DNA from: Holophagales bacterium
Lineage (GTDB): Bacteria; Acidobacteriota; Thermoanaerobaculia; UBA5066
Direction: 5' to 3'
Length of the DNA: 64,000 bases
Assembly (NCBI GenBank): GCA_016714815.1
Contig: JADKBZ010000001.1
Coordinates: 372,001-436,000, forward strand
A program made the position numbers and the translations under genes. Shown here piece by piece: positions 26,118 to 35,600 of this stretch. The notes under the pieces are model-generated. The model made no database searches, was not told the DNA's origin, and saw nothing but the letters and a program-made list of their open reading frames with translations. Position 1 is the stretch's first letter, and each line of letters starts with the position of its first letter.

Positions 26118-28124
26118 TCATCGCTTCAGGACCACGGCGGGGTTCAGGGCCTCGCGAACCGCCGCGAAGAACCGGCGGACGGCCTCGTATTCGGCGGCCG
26201 GGACGTAGCGCACGGTGCCTGATCCGTCGCCGAGTGAGAGCTCCTGGGAGAGGACGATCCCTTTCTCGCTCCGGCGGACCTCCGAGACGACCCTGCCGTA
26301 CGGTGTCTCGACCTTCACCGGATCGGGGGCGTCGTCGACGGTGTGGCCGGCGGGAAGCTGTAGCTCGTACGTCGCACGCATCCGCTTCGGAACGAGAACG
26401 ACGGGGAGCGTGCGCGGGCCGGCCGGCAGCGACCGGAGCGGGCTCCACGAGGCGAAGGCCGGACGCATCAGAAGGAGGCCCCCGGCCATCGCGCGCGACT
26501 GGGTCTGCCCCGTCAGCTCGATCTCGAGCCCGGAGCGGCCCTGCCCGGGCGCCGCGAGCCGGCCGCTCGCGACGCGGATCCCGGTCAGGGTGTCCGAGAA
26601 GGACTTTTCGAGCCCTCGCGCGAGCTCTTCGCTGGTGAGGGAGAGCGAGAGGTGCCGGAGGGAGTCGGCCATCGGTCCCTCCGCCCGCCAGGTGAGCATT
26701 CCCGCGATCGAGCCGTCCGGGCGGATGGCGCCGTTCACCAGGCGCTCCTCGAGGAAGCCACCCGCCGGAGAGCCCGGCATCCTCACGAGCATCCCGCCTT
26801 CCGGGCGGACGACGAGGCCCCACCCGAACCGGTCGCTCGCCGGAAGGTCGCCGAAGGGGACCGTCTCGCTCGTCGGGTCGAAGAGGACGAGGGTGCCGTG
26901 TCCCGCCTCCGACACCGTCGGGGCCCCTTCGGGGAGCTCCTTCAGCTCGATCGCGAGGATCACGTGGTCGAATTGCTGGGGAGAGGGCCACTCCTTCCGG
27001 ACGAACGAGCTGTCGCCCGAGTAGAGGACCACCGGCCAGGAGCGGACTCCGACGACGCGGAGCAGGCTGCGCAGCAGGGTCGCCTTGTCCTTGCAGTCGC
27101 CGTGACCCTTCCGGAGCACCTCGTCGGCGGAGTGCGGCCGATAGCCGCCTCCACGCCCGACGCCGAGCTGGACGGAGACGTAGGCCACCTTCTGCGCCGC
27201 CTTGCAGAGAGCCTCCACCTTCGCCCGCTCCGTGGTGGCGCCCTGGGTCCGCGCGAGCGCGTGATCGCGGATGGCGGCCGTTGGCTCGGCCTGCGGCTCC
27301 GAGAGACCCGAGAGGAAGCGCGAGACGTCCGGCCACGACGCGAACGTGTGCCCGAATTCCGCGTTCGGCGGGCTCCCGCCGGCGGGAGCCCGCCACGTCA
27401 CGGCGATCCGCGGCGCGAGGCCGCTGATGTGGGGAGCGAGAGGTTCGTCCGGGATGTAGGGGAGGTCCCGGAGCTCCCAGCTCGTCCGGTCGCCCGTCCG
27501 CGTCTCGTGCGGTGCCGGCCCTTCGAGCGACGAGGCCGCAACGGTCCATCCCTCGGGCAGGGTGACGGAGAGGCGCGAGGTGACCGAGGGGAGCCTCCCC
27601 TGGAACGGCCAGTCGACCTGCCCGAGAAGCGACGGGCCCTTCCGCGTCCACTCGAACCCGACGACGTCGCCCGCACCGGCCTCCCGGGCCGCATCGAGAA
27701 AGCGGATCCGGCTCTCGTTGAACGCGTCGTTCGGGCTCGCCGCCATGTCGACGACCTGGTCGTCGTCGAGCGCGGTGACGCTCCCGTCGCCCCTCACGAC
27801 CCAGCCGTCGAAGCCGGAGACGCGTTCGGTGTCGGTCATGTAGACGACGGCTTCCCGGGCCCACGAAGAGCCGGACGCCTTCAGGAGCCGGACGACGCGG
27901 CGCTCGTGGGTCGTGACGACTCCCTTGCTCGAGACGGTGATCTCGTGGTCGAGAAGGAGCTCGACGGCGGGGGCCTCGGTCGCCACCGCAGGAGAGGGCT
28001 TTACGGCGGCGTCGGCCAGCCACCGCGGGGCCGAGACGCCCGCCGCCTCAGGGGCGACGGAGAGCACCGACACGGCAAGCGTCAGAAGGAGCCGGGAGCG
28101 GACCCGTCCGGCGGCACCCTTCAA
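26118..28124 (-). CDS. DUF3857/transglutaminase-like secreted protein (catalytic Cys present)
   Basis: A 668-residue protein. A signal peptide (LLLTLAVSVLSVAPEAAG) leads into a DUF3857 domain (residues ~60-230), then a transglutaminase-like domain whose active-site segment GHGDCKDKATLLRSLLRVVGV keeps the Cys, with the His in FDHVILAI and Asp in LVLFDPT downstream. A beta-rich C-terminal region follows. These proteins act in the periplasm or at the cell surface; physiological substrates are unknown. Its start overlaps the stop of the sister gene upstream by 4 bases. Confidence 0.8.
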   Translation of the reverse strand: MKGAAGRVRSRLLLTLAVSVLSVAPEAAGVSAPRWLADAAVKPSPAVATEAPAVELLLDHEITVSSKGVVTTHERRVVRLLKASGSSWAREAVVYMTDTERVSGFDGWVVRGDGSVTALDDDQVVDMAASPNDAFNESRIRFLDAAREAGAGDVVGFEWTRKGPSLLGQVDWPFQGRLPSVTSRLSVTLPEGWTVAASSLEGPAPHETRTGDRTSWELRDLPYIPDEPLAPHISGLAPRIAVTWRAPAGGSPPNAEFGHTFASWPDVSRFLSGLSEPQAEPTAAIRDHALARTQGATTERAKVEALCKAAQKVAYVSVQLGVGRGGGYRPHSADEVLRKGHGDCKDKATLLRSLLRVVGVRSWPVVLYSGDSSFVRKEWPSPQQFDHVILAIELKELPEGAPTVSEAGHGTLVLFDPTSETVPFGDLPASDRFGWGLVVRPEGGMLVRMPGSPAGGFLEERLVNGAIRPDGSIAGMLTWRAEGPMADSLRHLSLSLTSEELARGLEKSFSDTLTGIRVASGRLAAPGQGRSGLEIELTGQTQSRAMAGGLLLMRPAFASWSPLRSLPAGPRTLPVVLVPKRMRATYELQLPAGHTVDDAPDPVKVETPYGRVVSEVRRSEKGIVLSQELSLGDGSGTVRYVPAAEYEAVRRFFAAVREALNPAVVLKR

Positions 28125-30154
28125 TCGCGACCTCCGGCGGCGGGAACGAGCGCCAGCTCGCGCCCGTCCTGGGTCGCGACGTTGCCGAACACCTGCCTCA
28201 GGGCGGGGTAGATCTTCGGCTCGTAGAAGCAGCTCCCGACCTTCAGGCTCCGCTTGTAGACGAACGCTCCGCCGTCCATCGAGACCGAAGCCGAGTAGAG
28301 GTCACCGACGCCGAGCTGGAACGGTGCCGGCCAGGAGAGATCCTCGGCGACGAGGCCCGCAGGCAGTGTGATCCGGACCTCGTCCTCCTCGAGCGCTCCC
28401 GTCGGGAACCAGATCGCCGAGCGCCGTTCCGAGGCCGCGAGGCGAGGCCCGACCCCGCGCTGGAAGAAGGAGGGCGCCAGCAGCAGCCGTCGTCCGACCC
28501 GTGTCGCGTACGACGGAATGCGCACGCCGTACTTCACGACGAGCGGCACCTCGGGGTCCCCGAGGTTCTCCACTTCGAGGCCGGAGAGCTCCGCTCCCGG
28601 GAGCCTCCGGGCGAGCTCCTCGCGCAGCTCCTTCTCCCGCTCGTCGGCCTTGATCGCCCCGTGCCCCAGGCGGCGGGCGACGGCCCGATGGCCGGTCAGC
28701 TCGATCCTCACGGTCCCCTCGAGGGTTCCGTCCGCCGAGAGGGTCAGCTCGGCCTTCCGCCTCTCGCGGTTCCACTCCGGGAGGATCGCCGGCACGTCGA
28801 CGAACAGCGACTCCTTCGAGTCGCAGACGAGCGCCTTCTGCCCCTCTTCGTACCAGAGGAGAGCCCCGAAGGGGACCTGCGTCGTTCCCGGGTCGAAGAG
28901 ACTCCACTCCCCGTTGACCTTCACCGCGACGTCGTAGGCCGAGAGGAAGTAGTCGTTCGTGACGCCCGGGTGGAAGAGCATCTCGCGCCGGTCACCGACC
29001 CGTGCGAGGCGGACGTCGAAGCCCGCCGACGCGGCGAGCGCCGCGAAGAGGAGGTTGATCTGCCGCGGCGTGCCGGCTCCCTTCGCCAGGACGTCGTCCG
29101 GGTCCGTCTCGGCCTCGATCGCCTCCCGCTCGCGTGACGGCAGGACGACCAGCGGGTCGTCGATGTTCTTCACCTTCGACCGGCAGTGGTCGAAAAGCTT
29201 CCTCAGCTGCTCGAGCGGGACGCCCTCGGCGCCGGCCACCTCCGCCGCGACCTTGCGCAGGGTGCGGCTCGGAGAGATGTACTTCTTCGCCTCCGCGGCG
29301 GTCCGTTTCCCGATCTCCTTCCAGTACGCGTCGACGTCGTTCCGCGGGACGTCGGTGTAGGAGACGAGCATCCACCAGCGCGAAACTCCGTCGGGCGGCG
29401 AGTGGGGCTCCTCGCGCAGGGACGGGACGTTCGCTACGGACGAGGCGCGAAAGCCCCCCTTCGCGTCCGAGAAGGGGGGAAGGGGGAAGCCGAAGGTGTT
29501 GACGAACAGGCTGTATCGGGGGATCTGCAGCGGATGGAACGCGATCCTGAAGACCTCGATCGGCACGTCCTGCTGCACCTGGATCGGGACGTTCAGCATC
29601 AGCCGTCCGGGCCTCTCCAGGACCCACTGGTACTCGACGACGACGCCGGGCTCCACGGCGGGCAGGGTGAACGTCTTCGCCTTCCACTTCCTGCGGCCCG
29701 CCTTGACGAGCGTCTTCTCGCGGATCGTGGCGGCGTCGAGCTCCGTTTCGCTCCCGTCGGCGCGAATCGTCCGCCCGGCGATTCCGCGGACCCTGTCGGG
29801 GCTCGAGAACGGGATCTCGACCGTGGCCCGGTCCGACCGGCCCTTCTCCGTGTAGATCTTGAGCCGAACGTAGTTCGTGTACGTCGTGGACGGGGCTCCG
29901 TCGAGCATCCCGACGCCGTCCTCGATCTGCACGTCCCAGAACAGGGCCTCCGCGTCTGCCGCCTTCTCTACGACGGGCGCCTTCCGCCCGAGCTCCTCCG
30001 GCGTCACGGGCTTCCATTTCGCAGCGTGAAGCTCGGCCCCGAGAGCGAGGCAGAAAGCGAAGACGAAGAACGTACTCGCCCCTGGTCCGGTGCGATTCCA
30101 GTTCAACACACGCAGCTCCTTCGGCAGGCGTCGCCCGACGGTCGAAGGGATCAC
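28121..30154 (-). CDS. DUF3857/transglutaminase-like secreted protein (catalytic residues lost)
   Basis: A 677-residue paralogue of the next gene with the same order: hydrophobic export segment (TFFVFAFCLALGAELHA), DUF3857 domain (NYVRLKIYTEKGRSDRAT onward), transglutaminase-like fold, beta-rich end. At the active-site position it reads GAGTPRQINLLFAALAA, so the Cys is replaced, and the His position reads AYDVAV. It is probably a non-catalytic partner or binding protein of the coupled sister enzyme. First gene of the leftward operon; start chosen as the longest, with alternatives near the hydrophobic segment. Confidence 0.75.
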   Translation of the reverse strand: MIPSTVGRRLPKELRVLNWNRTGPGASTFFVFAFCLALGAELHAAKWKPVTPEELGRKAPVVEKAADAEALFWDVQIEDGVGMLDGAPSTTYTNYVRLKIYTEKGRSDRATVEIPFSSPDRVRGIAGRTIRADGSETELDAATIREKTLVKAGRRKWKAKTFTLPAVEPGVVVEYQWVLERPGRLMLNVPIQVQQDVPIEVFRIAFHPLQIPRYSLFVNTFGFPLPPFSDAKGGFRASSVANVPSLREEPHSPPDGVSRWWMLVSYTDVPRNDVDAYWKEIGKRTAAEAKKYISPSRTLRKVAAEVAGAEGVPLEQLRKLFDHCRSKVKNIDDPLVVLPSREREAIEAETDPDDVLAKGAGTPRQINLLFAALAASAGFDVRLARVGDRREMLFHPGVTNDYFLSAYDVAVKVNGEWSLFDPGTTQVPFGALLWYEEGQKALVCDSKESLFVDVPAILPEWNRERRKAELTLSADGTLEGTVRIELTGHRAVARRLGHGAIKADEREKELREELARRLPGAELSGLEVENLGDPEVPLVVKYGVRIPSYATRVGRRLLLAPSFFQRGVGPRLAASERRSAIWFPTGALEEDEVRITLPAGLVAEDLSWPAPFQLGVGDLYSASVSMDGGAFVYKRSLKVGSCFYEPKIYPALRQVFGNVATQDGRELALVPAAGGRD

Positions 30155-30252
30155 TCGTTCAGACGCCCCGGTCGAATCATAGTGGACCGCGATACGAGCA
30201 TGGTGGTCACGACCAGTTCGACGGCGCCTCGCACCGAAGCGCGCCCGGTGGT

Positions 30253-30283
30253 GATAATCTCTAAAACCGAACAGCCATTCGGT
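30253..30283 (+). promoter_or_regulatory. Candidate -10 box and short inverted repeat before the lipase gene
   Basis: GATAAT at 30253-30258 resembles a -10 element. ACCGAA (30266-30271) and TTCGGT (30278-30283) form an inverted repeat with a 6-base loop over the predicted transcription start. The lipase RBS GGAGG lies between this and ATG 30303. Weak evidence for an operator or a 5' hairpin. Confidence 0.35.
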
Positions 30284-30302
30284 ATTTCAGCGGAGGATCG
30301 AG

Positions 30303-31256
30303 ATGAAGGGATTCCGGCTCACCCTCGTCGTCCTGGCTTTCCTCGCCATCGGCATCGCCCCGTCCGCGGCGGCGCAGTCGGGCCTCACGCCCCACTTCGA
30401 GGCGTGGCTCTCCTCGCACGGCTACGGCGGCTACGACTTCGGCCGCGGCGACGTTCCGGGAGGGAGCACCGGCGGGAAGACCGGCGACGGCGACACCGTC
30501 GTCAACCAGCCGGTCATCTTCATTCACGGCAACGGCGACAGCGCCCTTGGAACCGGGGTCCTCGGCATGACGGGGTGGAGCTCGTCTCTCGCGTACTTCC
30601 AGTCGAAGGGCTACAGGAGCTCGGAGCTCTACGCCACGACCTGGGGTCCGGCCGACTCGCTCCAGAGCGCGCTCCAGTATCACTCCCAGAGCCACCTCGA
30701 GCGGCTTCGCGCGTTCATCCAGGCCGTGAAGGCCTACACCGGCGCCGCGAAGGTCGACATCGTCGCCCACTCGATGGGCGTCACCCTCGCCCGCAAGGCG
30801 ATCAAGGGCGGAGCGGGCCACGACTCGCTCGGCGGCGGGTCGTACAACCTCGGAGCGTCGCTCACCTCGAGCGTCGACTCCTTCGTCGGAATCTCCGGCG
30901 GCAACCGGGGCCTCGTCGCTTGTTACCTGACGGGGCCGACGACCCCCACCTGCGGCAACACGAACGGCCTCTACCCCGGCTACCTCGTCGGCTTCTACGG
31001 CCCCTTCGGCGTCTCGGAGTTCCTCACCGACCTCAACGCGACGTCCCGTTTCGAAGCGGCCTACCGCTTCTCGATCTGGTCCACGGTCGACGAGGTCATC
31101 GGCTACGGCAACCTCGTCTACGGCCGGTACACGAGCCAGATCCCGGGCCAGACCGGCGAGAAGCGCTACGGCAGCGTCCCTTACGGCCACTTCGGCTGCA
31201 AGGACCAGACGGGCGCCGTGCAGTGGAAGATGGTGACGGCGCACTCCGGGTACTGA
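30303..31256 (+). CDS. Secreted lipase-like alpha/beta hydrolase
   Basis: A 317-residue exported hydrolase. Signal peptide MKGFRLTLVVLAFLAIGIAP ends after SAAAQ. The oxyanion-hole strand VIFIHGNGD includes H75, and the nucleophile elbow AHSMG places Ser157. The pattern fits class 2-type triacylglycerol lipases/esterases and related polyester depolymerases that act outside the cell. Four Cys residues in the C-terminal half could form disulfides. GGAGG six bases before ATG gives a good start. Monocistronic. Confidence 0.85.
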   Translation: MKGFRLTLVVLAFLAIGIAPSAAAQSGLTPHFEAWLSSHGYGGYDFGRGDVPGGSTGGKTGDGDTVVNQPVIFIHGNGDSALGTGVLGMTGWSSSLAYFQSKGYRSSELYATTWGPADSLQSALQYHSQSHLERLRAFIQAVKAYTGAAKVDIVAHSMGVTLARKAIKGGAGHDSLGGGSYNLGASLTSSVDSFVGISGGNRGLVACYLTGPTTPTCGNTNGLYPGYLVGFYGPFGVSEFLTDLNATSRFEAAYRFSIWSTVDEVIGYGNLVYGRYTSQIPGQTGEKRYGSVPYGHFGCKDQTGAVQWKMVTAHSGY

Positions 31257-31267
31257 GCGGGGAATAG

Positions 31268-31411
31268 TTTCTCGAGCCGCACGGGCTCAGTCAGTACTGC
31301 CTCGCGAAGGACCTTCGGGTGCCGCCGCGGCGGGTCAACGAGATCGTTCTCGGCAAGCGTGGCGTCACGGTTCGGCGTGTCGCATCATCTGGATCGGGAG
31401 GTCACATATGA
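31268..31411 (+). pseudogene. HigA-type HTH antitoxin fragment
   Basis: Between two stops the frame encodes EPHGLSQYCLAKDLRVPPRR followed by VNEIVLGKRGVTVRR, the helix-turn-helix core typical of HigA/VapI antitoxins. There is no start codon and both ends of the usual ~95-residue protein are missing. Its last codons overlap the DoxX start. No HigB toxin is nearby, so this is a relic of a TA locus. Confidence 0.6.
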
Positions 31412-31782
31412 AGGTGGCGACCATCATCCTGCGAAGCCTCATGGGCCTCCTGTTTCTCTTCGCATCCCTCACCTTCTTCTTCGAGCTCATTACCCCTCCG
31501 CCACCGACAGGTCCGATGAAGCTCTTCAGCGACGGGCTGGCGGCTTCGATCTACCTCCTTCCGACCGTGAAGGTCATCGAGCTTCTCTGCGGCGTCGCAT
31601 TTCTGACAGGCCGGTTCGTCCCGCTGGCAACGGTCCTGATCGCACCGATCATCGTGAACATCGTGCTTCTCCACGCGTTCCTCGATCCGAAGGGCCTCCC
31701 TGTCGCCCTCTTCCTCGTCATCGCGAACTCCTTCGTGGCCTACGCCAACCGAGACAGCTACAAGCCGCTGCTCAGGCCATAG
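31408..31782 (+). CDS. DoxX-like membrane protein
   Basis: A 124-residue protein with four hydrophobic helices (residues ~5-25, 45-65, 70-90, 97-115). The spacing and segments LFLFASLTFFFELITP and ELLCGVAFLTGRFVPLATVLIAP fit the small DoxX family. Members are linked to redox and thiol stress in other bacteria; nothing nearby confirms that here. GGAGG seven bases upstream supports ATG 31408. Confidence 0.75.
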   Translation: MKVATIILRSLMGLLFLFASLTFFFELITPPPPTGPMKLFSDGLAASIYLLPTVKVIELLCGVAFLTGRFVPLATVLIAPIIVNIVLLHAFLDPKGLPVALFLVIANSFVAYANRDSYKPLLRP

Positions 31783-31920
31783 GAGCAGACGGGGGTGCGC
31801 GTCGGCCCCTTCCGATAGCGGGGATGCGGTAATCGCGACGCCATGAAACGAACCGTACCGGACGAGAGTGTCGGAAGCAGGTGTTGGGCATGATTCGAGC
31901 GGAAGGAGCTGCGCGGGACG

Positions 31921-32136
31921 ATGACGGTCGAAGAGTTGATCGCACAGATCCGAAATCTTCCAGCGCCGGATCTGTATCGCCTGCTCGACGTGATCGAAGG
32001 CCAGGTCGAGGTCGCGTCGCCGTCCCGGGCCTCTGATTGGGCTCCTCTCTTCGGAACGCTGGAGGCGGCCGAAGCAGCGGAGATTCTCCGGGCCGTGGGA
32101 GAGGACTGCCGGCGGGTCGACCAGAGTGGCTGGTAG
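31921..32136 (+). CDS. Small antitoxin-like protein preceding a PIN toxin
   Basis: A 71-residue acidic protein (MTVEELIAQIRNLPAPDLYR at the N-terminus). No family is certain. Its size, and the 11-base overlap with the downstream PIN-domain gene, mark it as the probable antitoxin. A GGAAGGAG lies 12 bases before ATG. Upstream 31783-31920 holds no other gene. Confidence 0.6.
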   Translation: MTVEELIAQIRNLPAPDLYRLLDVIEGQVEVASPSRASDWAPLFGTLEAAEAAEILRAVGEDCRRVDQSGW

Positions 32137-32515
32137 ATACCTCGTCGACACGAACATCGTCATCGCCTACTTTGCAGGCGAGGGCCCCCTCCTGGCCCGA
32201 TTCGAGACGGCCGCCGAGATCAGTGCATCGGTCGTGACGCTTGGCGAGCTCGTTTACGGGGCGATGAAGTCCAGCCGTCCTCGAGAGAATCTGGTCAGAC
32301 TGGAGCAGCTGAGGTCGGCGGTCGCGTTGCTGAGATGTGACGCGGGAACAGCTCGCTGATATGGCGAGCTCAAGAACGAGCTTCGCCGAAAGGGCAGGCC
32401 GATTCCAGAGAACGACATCTGGATCGCGGCGACCGCCCTCCAGCACGGCCTGACCCTGGTGTCGCGCGACTCGGACTTCGAGCACGTCGAAGGGCTCGAT
32501 ATCGAGATCTGGTAG
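32126..32515 (+). pseudogene. vapC: VapC-type PIN toxin interrupted by an in-frame TGA
   Basis: The full-length frame is 129 residues if codon 78 (TGA, 32357-32359) is read through. Before it: LVDTNIVIAY with D8, and TLGELVYGA with Glu. After it, in the same frame: ENDIWIAATALQ and LVSRDSDF supply the remaining PIN acidic residues. The stop therefore looks like a point mutation, probably CGA to TGA, in an otherwise well-kept VapC RNase. GTG 32126 overlaps the antitoxin gene. Either the toxin is inactivated or this is a sequencing error; readthrough is unlikely without evidence. Confidence 0.75.
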
Positions 32516-32677
32516 CGCGACCGTCGGGAGCGTCGGGGTCGAGTTCATTCGCGGCTGAGAGGGAGCGCCCGCTGCGCAGGACATTCCCTACCCTAACGAC
32601 GGGTCGCGGGGCCCTCCCGGCCCCTCGAGATGCGACAATTCCCGGTTCGCAGTGCGGGACAGTCGGCGGAGGGCGGA

Positions 32678-35600
32678 ATGCGGCGATTCGAGTTCCAGGA
32701 GGGGACGTCCAGCAAGTTCTGGGAGATCGAGCTGTCGGGCTCGGAAGTGACGACCTCCTGGGGACGAATCGGTACGACGGGCCAGTCGAAGACGAAGGCC
32801 TTCGAGACGGCGCAGAAGGCGCAGAGCGAGCACGACGCCCTAGTCAAGGAGAAGGTCGGGAAGGGCTACCTCGAGGCAGGTGCCGTCTCGGTGGCACCGG
32901 CGACTCCCCTGCCGCAGCGGAGACCGGCCGCGGTTACAACGCCCCCGAAGGCACCCGAAGCGACAGAGCGGACCGGCCCGCCGGCGAAGGTCGAAGACGC
33001 CCCGGAGGAACGTGGAATCGCTTGGACCGACACTCTCCGTCGGAAGGTCCATCCGCGCCGGTCGACCGGCTGCGCCCCGGTGCGGGTCGACGCGAAAGCG
33101 AGCTGGCAGAAGATCCGGGAGCACTGGTCGACGATCGCGAGCGTCTGGACCGAGTCGCCCACGCTGAAGGGCGGGGCGCTCGCGGGGCTCCTCGGGTCGG
33201 TGATCCGGAAGCTCGACTCGGGCGACGGACCGCCCGTGCCCGAGAACGCGCGCGACGAAGGGGCCCTGTTCCTCGTTCTGTCTCACCGGCAGACGTGGGA
33301 GAGCACGTCTGTCACGAACCCGGTCGTCGACTACTGGGTCGCCGAGTGCGGCGCTCCGTTCGCCGTAGAGGCCCTCGTGGCGTCTCTCACCATGGAATCG
33401 GGTGCCCTAAAGGCGGCAGCGACGCTCGAGCGAGGCGAGTCGGTGGACTGGAGCTACTCTCCCCGCTTCGGCTGCGGCAAGCTCACCTCGTTCGCTCACC
33501 TGAGGCGGATCCTCGCGGGAGTGCCGGAAGCCACCTGGGAGGACGGCCGCGCGCGCGCGGAACGCCTCCGTGACGGAGCCACGCCGCGGTGTCGGGCGGC
33601 GCTCTCCTACCTCTTCCCGGACGTGAAGGAATGGGCCGAGGCCGACGCCCGCGAGGTCCTGGCCGCAGACTCCTGGCCGCGATGGGCCGGGTCTCTCCTC
33701 GCGAGCGTCCGGGACGGGAAGCTCCTCGAAGAGCTGATCGGCAAGGTGGGGGCATCGTCGTCGTACCTCCTGCCGTCCCTGGACGGCTGGTCGCCGATCA
33801 CCTACGAGCTCTGCCTCACGATGCTCGACGGTGCCGGCCAGGGCGCGATTCCGGCCGTCGCGCGACTCTTCGACCTGGCGGGCACGACCGAAGTTAGACG
33901 GGACGTCGCCGAGGCCCTGTCGATCGTGCGAACCGAGGAGGGGGTCGCGGCGCTGCTGGCGCGCATCGAGTTCCGGGAGGCCCTCGCCGCGGCCGGGGAG
34001 ATCGTCTCCCAGTCACCCGGGCTGTCGCTGGGGCCGCTTGCCGCCCTCGTCGCGGGGGGAGGTTCCGGGAAGGCCGCCGAGCCCCTGCTCACGCAGCTCG
34101 TGAGGCAGGCAGGGGAGGTCGTCGAGGGCCTCCTTCCCTCGCTTCCCGAGTCGTCGCGACGGACGATCGCAGCCGCCCGAGCGAGGTCGGGACCGGTCCG
34201 GGAAGAAGCGGCCGCCGCTGACCTTCCGCCTGTTCTCGCGAACCCGCCCTGGAAGTCGAAAAGGGAACGACGCCTCGAAACGGTCCTCGACCTGTCACCG
34301 CTCTCGATGCCCGAGAGCGTCGTCTGGCCCGCGGGCCTCAGAGAGACCTGGGCCGAGACGAAGAGCTACTGGTCGCGCAACCTTCCGCAAGGTGACGACG
34401 GCGAAGTCCTGAACAGGCTCGGCCTCGCGGAGCTCAGGAAGGATCTTCCGCGGATGCCGGACTCCGAGCTCTTCGCTCGGGTCGCGGCCTGGAAAGGCGA
34501 CAGGCAGTTCTCCTCCGGGCTCCTCTGCTCCGCCTCGGAGCGGCTGGCGATCACCATCTGGGAGGCCGCTCCTCCAGGTCGCTGGTCGGACTACGACACG
34601 CACTTCGCCTTCCTCGCGAAGTTCGAGCGGCGGGCTCTCGCGGGCCTGCTGCGGGTCGCGGAAGCGTCCCTCGGAAGATCGGTCTGCACCTTCCTCCCCT
34701 TCCGGACGACGCGCCTCGCTCCGTTCGTCGCGGAGGCGCTGTCGCGCCTTAAGTCAACCCGTGGCGACGCCCAGAGGTGGCTCCTCGCCCATCCGGAGGA
34801 GGCCGCCGCCGGCCTCGTTCCGGCTGCGGTCGGGCCGATCGGCAAGTCCCGGGCGGCGGCGGCCGCCGCGCTCCGGTTCCTCGCGACCTCGGGGCACGAG
34901 GAGACGCTCCTGGCCGTCGCGGGGCGTTACGGTGAGGCGGCGCGGGAAGCGATCCAGGCGCTCTTCTCCTCGAATCAGCTCGACGTTCTCCCCGCGAAGC
35001 TCCCCAAGCTCCCGGGGTTCTACGCGGCCTCGGGCTTCACCCGGCCGGTCCTCCGCAATACCGGAAGGGCGCTGCCAGCCCAGGCGGTCGAGGACCTCGG
35101 GACGATGCTGGCGATCTCGCGCCTGGACGAGCCCTACGGCGGAGTCGCGCAGGTTAAAGACGCGTGCGAGCCCGATTCGCTTGCGGCCTTCGCCTGGGAC
35201 CTCTTCAACGCCTGGATCGTGGCCGGGACACCCTCGAAGGAGGCCTGGGCGTTCGAGGCGCTCGGGCATCTCGGCGACGACTCGGTCGCCCGCCGGCTCG
35301 CCCCGCTCATCCGGCAGTGGCCGGGAGAGGCGGCGCACGCGCGGGCGGTCCTCGGGCTCGACGTTCTCGCCGCGATCGGGAGCGACGTGGCCCTGATGCA
35401 CCTGAACGGCATCGCCCAGAAGGTGAAGTTCAAGGGCCTGCAGGAGAAGGCGCGCGAGAAGATCGAGGTCGTGGCCGAGCGCCGCGGGCTGACCGCCGAG
35501 GAGATGGCCGACCGCCTCGTCCCGGATCTCGGCCTCGACGACGACGGCTCGATGGCTCTCGATTTCGGCCCGCGCACGTTCCGGGTCGGATTCGACGAGC

